A stretch of 29,796 bases of DNA from Gnetum montanum (Eukaryota; Streptophyta; Gnetopsida; Gnetales; Gnetaceae). The DNA is taken from contig MNCI01021413.1 of assembly GCA_015680685.1 (NCBI GenBank), positions 571,159 to 600,954 of the forward strand, in the 5' to 3' direction. Positions 19,120 to 29,378 of this stretch are shown here, in pieces. Made by a program: the position numbers and the translations under genes. Under the pieces are notes generated by a model. The model made no database searches. It saw only the letters and a list, made by a program, of their open reading frames with translations, and was not told the DNA's origin. Position 1 is the first letter of the stretch, and every line of letters starts with the position of its first letter.

Positions 19120-19734
19120 GTCAAAGGAGATGGGAGAGTGTGTAGAATACATCTTGAAGCATTACTTATCTCAACTAGTAGAAAAAAAATGAGAATAGCA
19201 CTTGAAATAAATGACTTGAATATTATGTTTTTGTATCATATTATTTGACTAAGAAGCAAAACTTTGATTATGAGGTAGGTAACCCAAAATTTATATAAAC
19301 ACATATTGCCAAGTAAAATCTATAATTGATGACTTGTATACATCATCGGGAAAAAATTGGTTGTCTTATTTGCATTAATATCACTAAAAGAATATGATAC
19401 AAATTTTTTCTTGCCAATCGGCAAATTTGTATTTTGAGAACCAACAAAAATTTTTGCATAAGAAGCAGAAATTTTAGCATTGGTAGGGTCTCATAGCAAA
19501 ACTCTTGAGATCCACAAAACTTCAAACACTTAATTTGCCAAAGGTCTTACAAATTTAGTTTGGGAAAAACCTTTAAAACCTTATTGAGCTAGTTTTGACC
19601 AACTAATCCTACCCAAAATAAAGTTGATTATGATAATATTATAATAACCAAGCCAATATCTTTTTAAACATAGACAAATACTAATGTAATGTTTGTGGGA
19701 AAATGAATTTCTATATATGGAGATTATAATAACA
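19120..19734. other. AT-rich flanking DNA, nothing recognised
   Basis: Only a 60-codon minus-strand frame (19525-19343) without family features. No repeat shared with the rest of the window was seen. Confidence 0.5.
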
Positions 19735-19812
19735 ATGAAGTTTTAGCTTAGTGGTAAAAGCTTTACCATAAAGACCCCATGTTAGACTCCACTATGCAAT
19801 ACAAAATTATAT
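19735..19812 (+). repeat. tRNA-like SINE head
   Basis: TTTTAGCTTAGTGGTAAAAG (A box) and, about 40 bp on, ATGTTAGACTCCACTATGC (B-box-like) sit at tRNA spacing. The lower similarity to the other SINEs here suggests another subfamily. It is too degraded for a tRNA gene; the anticodon arm does not pair. Confidence 0.45.
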
Positions 19813-20474
19813 ATTAAGAAAAAGGAATTGGGAAACTCCTTTATTCAATACATCCAAAAGAATCTCAAGAGACACCATGAAAAATTCCATTTTAATTTCA
19901 CTATCTCTTTTAAGAGTGGTAAGGGCCTTTCATGAAGAATTTATTTACTAAAGCGGAAGCTTCTTTTTAAAATGGGAATAGCAGGTAAAGTTATATCAAT
20001 AAAAGGATCTTAGCCTTGAAACAGGTTCAAACGACCACCACAAAACAGTAGATACAAAAAATCACAAGGAACACGCAGAAAAACAAGTATCAAATTGGCA
20101 TAATTGTGATCATGAAAACAGAATCAATCCGTAGAAGCCATATGGGTGAGGGCTGCAGGCGAGGCCAGGCATGAATGTTTGAGCAAAAGTTATAGCAATC
20201 TTGTATGCTTCCTCGACTTGTTTGAAGTTTGAAGAGTGCAAGTGTGCAGGCCATTAGAATAGAAGGATAAGAAATGGTCCACACGTTAAAAGTACATTTG
20301 TTGCTTTTGAGCTATAATTGCTGTACTGAGGTCACCTCATAATGAAAGTTCATGCAACCATACCATTCAAAGAGGTCACGATTCAAGTGCAAGATCTCTT
20401 GAATTTTTTTTTCGCAAAACAAGGTGTAAAGAGTGGCTGTTTATGGGGATGCTTACTCCCTTAATCTTATTCCG
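19813..20474. other. Flanking DNA, no gene recognised
   Basis: A 64-codon minus-strand frame (20284-20090) shows no family motif. GC rises toward the right end. No shared repeats were found. Confidence 0.45.
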
Positions 20475-20477
20475 TAA

Positions 20478-21110
20478 GCATTGCCGCATAACAAGCGGGC
20501 CTCACGGAGAAAGCTTCGTTTTTCAATTACATGTACTACAGTATGCCAAAAAAACTCTGAATTTTTTATTGCTATAACAAAACTTAAATTTGCTTCCCAC
20601 TGCACTTATGTGGTCGACGGCTCTACGGATGGCAAAGGAAAAGACATTTGTTTGCAAACCACATCATCTTATCATTCATTACATGGAGTCACGGACACAT
20701 ACGCAGGGTACAAGGCCCTTGATCTATGGATTCGGACGCTTGTTTCAACCAGATGTGACTAACTTATGAAAAGGACGTCTAGATTACATATTATATATGC
20801 AGCACCGGAGCCCAGGTTTGCGTGCAAATCTAGTAGTTTATTTATGGTCATATTCTGTAATGTTGCGCTCAAACACACTTACGAAGTAAACCAAAATTTT
20901 TCATGCCGTGTATGTAAAAGAATATCTTGCATGTTTTTGATACTCAAACAACAACCTTGGCTGTGGATTGGAAGCCAAAAGATTGTATACAAAATAAGAA
21001 ATGGAAAAGACACTGCACTTGAATTCTTTCAAAACGACAATGTTACAGTAGACCGTGGAGCATTACAAATAGCAAAACAATTCTGTGCATGCATGCTCAT
21101 CAACTATTGA
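20478..21110 (+). pseudogene. Unrecognised open stretch, ~210 codons with one stop
   Basis: From just after TAA 20475-20477 to the stop at 21108-21110 one frame holds about 210 codons with a single internal TAA (20760-20762). There is no ATG before the internal stop except deep inside; the first in-frame ATG after it is 20766. The product is mixed and Cys-rich (HCTYVVDGSTDGKGKD, NFSCRVCKRISCMF, WLWIGSQKIVYKIRNGKD). I do not recognise a family, and nothing here resembles the retroelements. Base composition is more even than in the surroundings. It could be a gene relic, an old unrelated transposon piece, or chance. Confidence 0.25.
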
Positions 21111-22354
21111 TCAAAGCTCATCGTAATTATTTCAACAGTAAAACGAGCTCAGTGGAGTAAGCGTTCGAGCGTCTTCAACCCAGCGATGCAGCCAACTGCC
21201 TCAAACGAGAAGGCAACTCTAATGATGATTCTAAATCTTATCATTCCTCATGCTAATTAACTAGCCCATGTCTCGTATCGTCTCCTCCTGTCTAATCAGG
21301 ATATATTAGCCTCATATTTCTTTTATTTAAGGCATGTCTTCTGCTTGCCTGTGTATATGTCCTTCTGTTTGCATTTATATGTATTATCTTGCCCAGTAGT
21401 AAGATGCATGCGTGATCTCATATATGCACGGCATGTACAGTACTGTTGAGGATTGTGCTAGTCATCACTAGTTAATTGAATAATTGTACTTGCGTCTTCG
21501 GTCAACATAGTGAACGTTCCTTTCGCTAAGATTCAAGACATACGTCTTTGGGAAACTGGCTCTAATGCCGTTTACTGGTTTATGTTTCAAATCAAATCCA
21601 TGGGCAAGAATTAGAAATCAAGACAACTAAAACAATTTTCCCTAGTGTCTTTTTGGTATTATGATTATTGATCACTTGGTGATTTTGAGATGCATGGGGT
21701 TTGCAAAAAAGCTTTTGTTTGTCTGGTTGATTTTATAAAGAAATATGATTCAATAGTTTGAACAAAATTTATGATTGTACTTGCAAAAAATTGGTCTATG
21801 CTGAATTTTAATTTTAGAGCAAAATTGTAGTTATGCAAGGTTGTCTACTTTCTTCAAATCTTTTTGGTATCTTTATTGATGAAATACAAGAATAATTATG
21901 TAACAAGACCATCATTGATGTTAGTTGTACCAGCTACTACAATGCCATCGTAATGTATTGGATAGTTCACAAAAACAACTCCGTTTTGACCCCAAATTGA
22001 CTCCAAATAGTGTTGGAAGACTCTCCATCTATATTTGCACCCACCAAAGATTAAAATCCAACATTAAAACCCTTAATTTTCTCATAAACTAAGTTTCTAT
22101 TGCTAGTTTTATTATATAGTCTATATTCTCCTACCATTGTAGCACTTGGCCTTCCATAGTAAGCAAACTCTGTCTATTTACTTAATCAAGCATTTCTCAT
22201 TTACTAGGTAGGGAACTCAAACTCTTTCCAAACATCAAATTTCTGATTCTCTTATCAATTTTATGCTTTTTACTTATTTCCATTACTTAGAATCTATTTT
22301 ACATCTCTCGTAGTTCATTAGTGTTAATATTAAGTTCATCATCTTAAAGGAGGG
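21111..22354. other. Region before the second Ty3/gypsy, no gene seen
   Basis: AT-rich, with no frame or repeat recognised. The right part, up to 22354, may include the untranslated leader or LTR of the element whose gag starts at 22355, but I could find no LTR ends, target duplication or primer-binding site. Confidence 0.45.
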
Positions 22355-23515
22355 ATGATATTCCATGAAGATGATGGAGAATATGAAGATGGAAGAGAAG
22401 ATAGTCGGGAGACTATGCATTTAGTCCATGAAAATGCTAGATCCCATGCTTTAAGGGTTCAAAGAGGATGAGATCCTAGTTCTCATGCAAGATCTTAAAA
22501 AGCTCCATCAATTACTCATTCATCAAGGCCTAGTTCATCAATGCATTCAAAGCTAGATAATGAGGATAGAACAAGACTTGCAAGAGCTTTCAGAAATGCA
22601 TCAAGGCTTCCATATGTGAAATTAAAGTCATTCAATGCGATAGATGGCTCACATGCATTTGAGTCATAGTTGAAGAGTTTCAACAAGAATTTTGACTTGG
22701 AGGAGGTGCCTAATCATTTAAGGATGTCCATTGATAAATTCAAACTTAAGGGATGGCTTCCATTTGGTGGAAGAAGGAATCTCATGCATTCTACATAGAA
22801 AACAATGTCTATATTAAAGAATGATGACTCATGCAATGTATGTTAAGATAATAATGAGGTGTTAGCCTAGTAGTAAGACTCTTGATTTGAAAGCTCCAAG
22901 TCATGGGTTCAATTCTAGTAGGCAATGTTGAGTTATAAAGTTCTAATTGAACTGTATTACAATTCATTTGTGGTTTCAACACTCCCCAATATATGTTAAG
23001 ATAAAAGTATGAGTAGACTAAGCAAAGACAAGAGGAAATAGTGAAATTGAAGCATCTAGATAAGGTGAGAAGAATGTGAAGGTCTTCTACCATGAGTTTT
23101 GCCAATTGTTCAATTAGTCTAAGGTGAATTAGAGTGACATGAGCAGACATCAATATTTCTTGGATGTTTGAAAATGTAATATTAGTAGGATTTAACCTAC
23201 TATGAGCCTTAAACCCTAGATGAGGTTTATGAATTGGCTATTAAAGTTTAGAAGAAGCTTAATGGCGATGGAAGCAAGGGAAAAGGACTGGTCAAGTATA
23301 AGGATAACGGTTCCAAATGGTAGAAGGGATCCAAATCCAAAGAAGACAAAGAAGACCATAAAGATAAGAAGCATGACAAGGAGGATAACAAAGATAGGGG
23401 CAAAGTCAAAGAAGACTCAAGTAAGAAAGACAAGGATTCTAAGGAAAAAAATTCTTCCAAAGTTCAATGCATTAGATATGGAGAGATTAGACATAAGTAA
23501 TGGGAGTATTTACTT
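22355..23515 (+). pseudogene. gag of a second, unrelated Ty3/gypsy element
   Basis: From ATG 22355 one frame runs with a few stops through an acidic start (HEDDGEYEDGRED), a Ser-rich stretch, and LPYVKLKSFNAIDGSHAFES followed by LKSFNKNFDLEEVP, the beginning of the retrotransposon gag domain. A SINE splits the domain at 22852-22991. After it come VKVFYHEF and a Lys/Asp-rich tail (GKGLVKYKDNGSKW, KEDKEDHKDKKHDKEDNKD) and a worn zinc knuckle CIRYGEIRHK near 23469. A 110-codon frame at 23220-23552 overlaps this tail in the wrong phase. It differs in sequence from the gag at 12667-16002 and belongs to another lineage. Confidence 0.75.
22852..22991 (+). repeat. SINE inserted in gag, with 13-bp target duplication
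   Basis: TATGTTAAGATAA is present at 22839-22851 and again at 22992-23004, so both borders are defined and the insert is 140 bp. A box TAGCCTAGTAGT (22863-22874), B box GGTTCAATTCT (22906-22916), body GAGTTATAAAGTTCTAATTG, end GTTTCAACACTCCCC. Flanking gag continues after the second duplicate. The long duplication fits L1-type target-primed insertion, as expected for a SINE. Confidence 0.9.
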
Positions 23516-23569
23516 TAGAAGACCATCAAAGGGATGGAAGTTCAAAGCATGAAGAATGAAGTTTCAATT

Positions 23570-24060
23570 AATCAACCTACTCAAAAGAGGTAATCCTAAT
23601 GCTTCTAAAATAGAAAATGTTATTGAAATGAATTCATCTATGGGAAATGTTCATGTGAAGTATAATCTCAATAGAAATTTGTTATCTAGAATTGAGGCTA
23701 GATGTCTCAAGAGTAGTGAATGAATTCATATTTTGATTGATTGAGGTGGTCAAGAAAATATCATTTCTTCTAGGGTAGTGACTAGATTGGGGCTATTGAC
23801 TTTCTTCATCCTAGACCTTATAAGATGCTTTAGTTATCAAGGGTTTTCACTCAAGATGTGAAAGAAAAACGTGTTTTAAAATTGAAAATTTTAGCTATGT
23901 TGATCATGTTGTTTGTGATGTCTTGCCAATTGATTGTATTGATGTGATATTGGAAAGATCTTGAGATTTTGATAATGGTGCTAAGAATGTTTGGTGAGTT
24001 TCTAGAGATGATGGAATCCATGAATTGATTTTAAAGATAGTTAAGGAAATGAGGAATTAA
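23570..24060 (+). pseudogene. Aspartic protease of the second Ty3/gypsy element
   Basis: The active-site block reads IHILID-stop-GGQENIISSRVVTRLGL around 23725-23790. Farther on, YVDHVVCDVLPIDCIDVILER (about 23892-23960) is the usual V-x-CDVLP...LGR block with the last G lost. Frames shift between the blocks and several stops intervene. It cannot be translated whole. It lies between gag and RT in the expected order. Confidence 0.65.
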
Positions 24061-24169
24061 TCCTCAAGAAATGCATATTTGATTTTGTTAGATAAGAGGG
24101 AATACATTAAAGAACATGATGAGGCAGACATTAGTTTTGTTGTGGTATTCATAATAACAACATTCATGG

Positions 24170-25155
24170 TTGAGAGATATGAACTTTCAACAATGATTGA
24201 AGAGTTGAGCAAAAATTTCCAAATGTCTTCAAGGGAAAATTAGAGGGGTTTTCCACCTATGAGGAATATACAACATTAATTGACTTTATTCTAGGGGCTA
24301 CAATTCCAAATGCAATGATGTACCAGATGGTGCCAAATTAGGGGAAGAATTACAAAGACAAGTAAAGGAGCTACTTGTAAATGGATTCATGAGGGAATTC
24401 ATATCACCTTAGGTAGTTCTAGTAGTGCTAGTTCCTAAAAAGGAAAGTGAAGAATGAAAGATGTGCATTGCCTCAAGTGTACTGAATTGGATTATGATAT
24501 GGTATAGTTTTTAATTCTAAGAATGGATGATATTCTTGATGCTTTAATATATGCTAAGATGTTTAGCATAATTGATTTAAAGAGAAGGTATCATTATATT
24601 AAAATCTAACTAGGTGATGAATGCAATTTGAATGACTTTGTGATGTCATTTGGGTTGATAAATGACCCTACCACATTCATGAGGTTAATGCATGATGTTC
24701 TTAAGAAGTTGATTGGAAAATATCGCATTATTTTCTTTGATGATATTTTTGTTTACAACTTTAACGAGGAGAATAATGTTGATCATTTGAAGCATGTGTG
24801 TCAAACATTAAATAAAGCATAAATGGTGATTAACACAAAGAAGTGCAAATTCATACAAAGGTAGATTAGATACTTGGGACATGTGATTTCTAAAAATCAT
24901 GTGAAGATGAAGGTAACCAAAGTAAAGATTATAAAGAAGTGGCCAATACCAAGGAATATTATAGAGATACATTTTTTTTGTGGCTTTGAAAGATTTTATA
25001 GGAGGTACATTAGGAACTTTGATGACGTTTCATGGCCTATGTTTACTCTCTTGAAGAAGACAGGATGTCAAATGCAAGGAAGTTTTGATTATTTGAAAGA
25101 GAAGACTACAAGTGAATCAATGCTTGTAATTCCATATTTTGGGAAATTCTTTTAA
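24170..25155 (+). pseudogene. Reverse transcriptase of the second Ty3/gypsy element
   Basis: The enzyme copies element RNA to DNA. Early blocks are frame-shifted: TTLIDFILGATIPNAMMYQM near 24270 and FSIIDLKRRYHYIKI around 24562-24608. From about 24600 one frame gives VMSFGLINDPTTFMRLMHDVL and the polymerase core IIFFDDIFVYN (two Asp at about 24739-24744), then INTKKCKF, YLGHVISKN and FCGFERFYRRYIRNF. Stops in that frame are TAA 24820-24822 and TAG 24862-24864. The last part, to 25155, is the connection to RNase H. It does not belong to the LTR families to its left. Confidence 0.85.
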
Positions 25156-25510
25156 GTAGAGGTGGATGCTAGTGGAATAACAATTGGAGGGATCTTATCC
25201 CAAATGGAAAGATCTATTGCATTCTTCTTAGAGAAGCTCAATGAATAAAGACAAAAGTATAGTGTTTATGAGCAGGATTTGTAGACTATCCTTTAAGCCA
25301 TCAAGCATTGAAGACACTATTTGTTGTCCAAAGAATTTTTGTTGATGACTTATCTTGAAGCACTTTAATTCTTGAATTTCCAAAATAAGTTGACTGCTAA
25401 ATATTTGAGTGGATGACATAATTACAAGGATTCAATTTTATGTTAAAGCACAAAGTGGGAAGAGTAATAATGTACATGTTATGAATTTTAGTTCATCATG
25501 AGTTGAAGGT
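25156..25510 (+). pseudogene. RNase H of the second Ty3/gypsy element, end of pol remnant
   Basis: VEVDASGITIGGILSQ follows the stop at 25153-25155; the Asp of VDAS is a catalytic residue of the family. Then come AFFLEKLNE, QKYSVYEQDL and AIKH at their usual places, and a KSNNV-like hinge (about 25459-25490). Several CAG/CAA-type stops interrupt it. Integrase, expected next, is absent; SINE sequence begins near 25545. Confidence 0.75.
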
Positions 25511-25544
25511 ATGAATTTTTTATTTATTTATATAATGATGATGT

Positions 25545-25769
25545 TGATTTTGGGAAAGCTTGAAAGCTTCAAGTCATGGGTCAATTTTTGTGGGATATGA
25601 TGAGTTATAAAGTTCTAATTAGACTATATATCTTAGGATGTACCTATATTACAATTATTTTGGGGTTCCCACATAATGATGTGTTAGCCTAATGGTAAGA
25701 CTCTTGATTTGGAAGCTCCAAGTTATGGGTTTGATTCTAGTAAGCAATGTTGTGTGATAAATCATCAAT
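25545..25769 (+). repeat. Head-to-tail SINE pair, right unit cut by an LTR
   Basis: The first unit (25545-25672) lacks a clear A box and keeps CAAGTCATGGGTCAATTT, GAGTTATAAAGTTCTAATT, GTACCTATATTAC and TTTTGGGGTTCCCAC. The second begins at once: A box TAGCCTAATGG (25685-25695), B box GGTTTGATTCT (25728-25738), and is cut at about 25769 by the LTR that starts TGGATGAG. Order and spacing match 17185-17515. Confidence 0.65.
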
Positions 25770-26766
25770 TGGATGAGATATCATAGATGCTACATCGCAT
25801 CTATGTTGTAGCATCCTTATCAATGCATCTCAGTTGGCTACTACATCGTAGATGCTTTGTCACATCTATTTGATAAAGTTAATTTTTCTTCACCTATGAT
25901 ATTGTAACTACGATATTGTATCTACGATGTCATATATCTAATATTGTAGCTCATGGTATGACATCGTAGATATAATATCATGGGATGTGTGCAGCCTATA
26001 AATACAACACTTAGATGCACAGATTTGTATAAGTTTTATTCCATCCTTAGGTAGATTCTTGTAGTTTTTTTTTTAGTTTTAGTGATAGAGTGAATGCTCA
26101 TAGTGTGTCGTTGAGTAGTTGTACTGAATCTTTATTCAGGTGAAGTGTACTTGGGTATAATTCATGACTAAAAATAAAAATTGAGGTTGCTTTTCATCAT
26201 TGCAGCATCCACTTGGTTTTATTATTTTACTTGGCATAGTTTTTACTATTTTCTTAATTTAATCATTTACATTTCCAAGTACTTTACTTTCTTGTTCATT
26301 AGTAAAGTAGAATGAGTATGACTAGTTTCGAGCATTTAAGTGTAACTGTTTGGTAATCCCAATAGTGTTATAGCTTGGTTCACCTAGTAGCATAACGCTT
26401 GGCAACCTAGTAATCGTTACATGAGTCCAAGGCATGTATGATAAGCTAGGACTAGATGCTCATTGCTCTAGGCTAGAGTAGATTTAAATTATTGTCATTA
26501 CTTAGACTTAGATTTCTATTCTCAACTTTCATCATGTTCACAACTAGGACTCTTAAAGGCTAAACAACATCAATTATCATATGCTTCACTTTGGACTAAA
26601 CCATACGTGACAAAATTGCCACTAGTCCAAGTGGGAAGACAATGTCTTGTGATCAATGCTTAACGATATAGATGCCACAACTAGTCCCATCCATGGAATT
26701 TGACTAGATTGTGCATGAATGCTTGTGATTTGTATGGTTGGATGTAGGGGTACCTGCCTCTCATCA
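25770..26766 (+). mobile_element. 5' LTR of a plus-strand element
   Basis: It starts TGGATGAG inside a SINE and ends CTCATCA at 26760-26766, about 997 bp, followed by a primer-binding site. TATA box 25997-26004, AATAAA 26173-26178. It follows the general plan of type B LTRs (GGTAATCCCAATAG, TGTATGGTTGGATGTAGGGG) but is more diverged. Its U3 before the TATA box is the longest here (227 bp), with inverted arms GATGCTACA and TGTAGCATC near 25784-25813 and repeated CTACGAT words instead of GATATC units. Confidence 0.85.
25997..26004 (+). promoter_or_regulatory. TATA box of the 25770 LTR
   Basis: GCCTATAAATACAACAC, nearly the words of the type B LTR at 3757. Dyad-rich sequence fills the 227 bp before it. 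Confidence 0.65.
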
Positions 26767-26767
26767 T

Positions 26768-26785
26768 TGGCACTATTGTCAAGGA
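26768..26785 (+). promoter_or_regulatory. Primer-binding site, decayed
   Basis: TGGCACTATTGTCAAGGA begins one base after the LTR end, the same spacing as in the minus-strand element (TGGCACCGTTGTCTGGGA). It is a worn tRNA-Asp-like site. Confidence 0.7.
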
Positions 26786-26899
26786 TGGTGCTAGTTATCT
26801 AGATTAGTTATATCATAAAAAATTACTGTAAAGTTTATTAATGATCTATCTTTTAGAAAACATTAATATTTTAAGTCACACATGTTATCAAACAAAACT

Positions 26900-29270
26900 A
26901 TGTCATCTTCACATAGGGTCAATAATGCATATGATGAAAGTAAATTATGTCATATGATGAAAACACTAGTAGGAGAAATGATAGGATCTATAGTAGGAAA
27001 ATTAGAGTAAAGAACCTCAAGCAAGGGTTTCATATGCTTATTTAGACCCTTACTACACTCAAAAGACTATGTTTAATTAGTGCAAACAATCCTAGAAGAG
27101 ATGGAGTAAGTCCTTGAACAAGGAGAACCTCAAGGCTTAGGACCTCCTCCAAACTTAGAAGAGATAAATCAAGGGACCATAGGGGGAGATATAGCAGCCA
27201 TGACAATTCTCCTAGTTCCCCATCTTCCTCTTCCTATTCCACATCTAGTTCTAACAAGGATGAAAATAGGTATAGAAATAGAAATATACTAAGAGGTCAA
27301 GACAAAGATAGAAATAGAAATAGAAAATATCATCAAATTGAGCCTAGATGAGATCATCATAATTAGACAAATAGAAATAGAAATCATCACCATGACATGT
27401 TTGATAATGATGAACCCTTGTTGGCTACTAGAAGCATGATGTAGATAATGGAGGTAATTAGAATACCCCATAGGCATCAAAGGAAAAGTTAAATCAAAAG
27501 GCTTGATATGAATAACATTCCTAAATTTTTGGGAGGCCATAACTATGATTCACAACATCACTTACAAGTCTTCCATGATGCCTAAACCTTGCAGAACATC
27601 AAGAGTGAGTGGCAAAAGCTTATGCTCTTTCTTGAGACGCTAGTTAATGAATCTAAAAGTTGGTATAGATCATTGGAACTAGATTTAATCCATCGATGGT
27701 CCATCATTCTATAACTCTTCAATAAGAAATACCAAACCTATGCAAGAGTGTCCAACCTAAGAAAAAAAATCCAAGGATGGAGGTAAGAAAAACATGAATC
27801 CTTGGATGTGGCCTCAGATAGATACTATTTCCTACTATGTAGATGTCCAGGCCAAGATTTCTCTAGAAAATAGTAGCTTTTCCACATCATCGATGGGCTT
27901 TGTAACCAAACGAGAGAGACCCTTGGGATATATGCCCAAGGTTGGTTATCTAAATTGAAAGCCTATCAGATACAAAGGCTATTGAGTAGGTGGAAAAAGA
28001 AGAAGGAGAGCTATGTAAATTAGAGAATGTAGAGGAATATAATTGGGATCCAACTCTTCAAAAGAAAGGGATCCATATTTATGATGAGGAAAAAGAGGTA
28101 GCTATTGATGAGGCGATTTCACAACAAACCTTGCCAATACAAAAGTTAATCGTTGAGCTTGATGCAAGGATAGAAAAGATGTAGGAGTTGATAAATGAAA
28201 AAGTTAAAATTTACATGAAAACCTTAGAGGAGAGGTTAATGGAAAAAGGATCAAGTGATCAAAACAAGAAGAGGAAAAATAACAAAGAAACATGTAGGAA
28301 CACTTATTAGCAAAAAGGAAAAATAGTTGTAGTAAAAGAGGCTATCAACTCAATCATAGAAGAGGATGATGGATGTGACATCTACTAATATGACCATCCA
28401 AAGGGCTATTGCCTAGTTATGTTATATCTACAAGAGTTTGGAGCTTTTGCTTTGAATCCCAAGTTCATACAAAGGCAAATGCCTAGGAAATTACCTTACT
28501 CACAAAGTAATTACAGATAGTCCTACAACCAACTGTACTATTCTAGTGGAACTTCTTCTTAGCCTCAACACTACTATCAACCTTAGTGGCAATACCCACA
28601 GTTGTGGGGGATGCCATCAACAAACTAGCAATATACTTACTGCTAGATGAACCCATATGACTACTATGTTCAACAACTTGTTTCTCCAAATGGTTCTACT
28701 TCCTTTACATCGAATCACTACTATCATTCTCTGAAATATCATCAACTCACAGCATCTCCTATGGAATTACCATCTCAAACCTCTTATCCTCTGTGACATC
28801 CTTAATATTCTCATACTTCCCTTCATCATATGTCACCACCAATAATAGAGGAAGGATTTGCACCATAACATCAATGGAAGAATGCAACTTGTGTTGTGAA
28901 CATAGACATAAATGATAATGCTAGTAGATCTCAACCATAGTCTTGAAATCATTCTTTCTTTAGGATAGTTTCCACACATGAGCACAAAAGTTGTAGATGT
29001 ATTGGCTCATCAAAACCAACACAAGGATAGTTGGGTGCAAAGCCCTTTCTCACCAAAATAATATCTTCCAATCCTATGCAAGGGCCAACACCCATTACCA
29101 CTCTAGTGCAAAGCATAATAGATGAACCTATCATTGTGGAGAGATGGGCAATTCCATGCATTACTACTAAAAGAGAAGGGTGCTATTGTGGACCGACCTT
29201 CCAAAATGTCAACACCATGAATACGCCAGTCCACAAAAAATGTGAAAAACAAGTGTGTGCATAAGAGAGA
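26900..29270 (+). pseudogene. gag of the plus-strand element, frameshifted
   Basis: ATG 26900 gives MSSSHRVNNAYDE, aligned with the start of the minus-strand gag; that frame stops at 27008-27010. The capsid-like core is in another frame from 27496 (RLDMNNIPKFLGGHNYD, SEWQKLMLF, SWYRSLELDLIHRW), and from 27990 the frame shifts again (VEKEEGELCKLENVEEYN, QTLPIQKLIVELD). The zinc-knuckle place reads CDIY-stop-YDHPKGYC (28374-28412). A Tyr/Pro/Ser-rich tail follows, with QLVSPNGS near 28677, and an extension (LGAKPFLTKIISSNP near 29030) with no counterpart in the minus-strand copy. No protease is reached before the LTR at 29379. It is older than the copy at 12667-16002. Confidence 0.75.
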
Positions 29271-29378
29271 GTAGGGATGACTAAATGAAAAGAAACCTAG
29301 TGATCAATAACTAAGAACTTTCAATTGTCCAAAACATGCATGAAACAATCTAAATCACTTATTAATTCCCATTCTAAG

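Noticed and set aside
21540-21565. GGCTCTAATGCCG resembling the complement of an initiator-tRNA-Met primer site
   Set aside because: Several mismatches, no LTR end beside it, and no minus-strand gag or pol to the left.
22861-22925. A tRNA gene, from good A and B boxes
   Set aside because: The arms do not fold as a tRNA, and the unit is 140 bp with a 13-bp target duplication and sister copies; it is a SINE.
23220-23552. 110-codon Arg/Lys-rich plus-strand frame
   Set aside because: Out of phase with the gag frame, which here reads a Lys/Asp-rich tail and a worn zinc knuckle; the Arg-rich product is a shadow.
25770-26000. CRISPR-like repeat series (CATCGTAGAT/CTACGAT words)
   Set aside because: Irregular spacing, no unique spacers, located in an LTR U3 of a plant retroelement.
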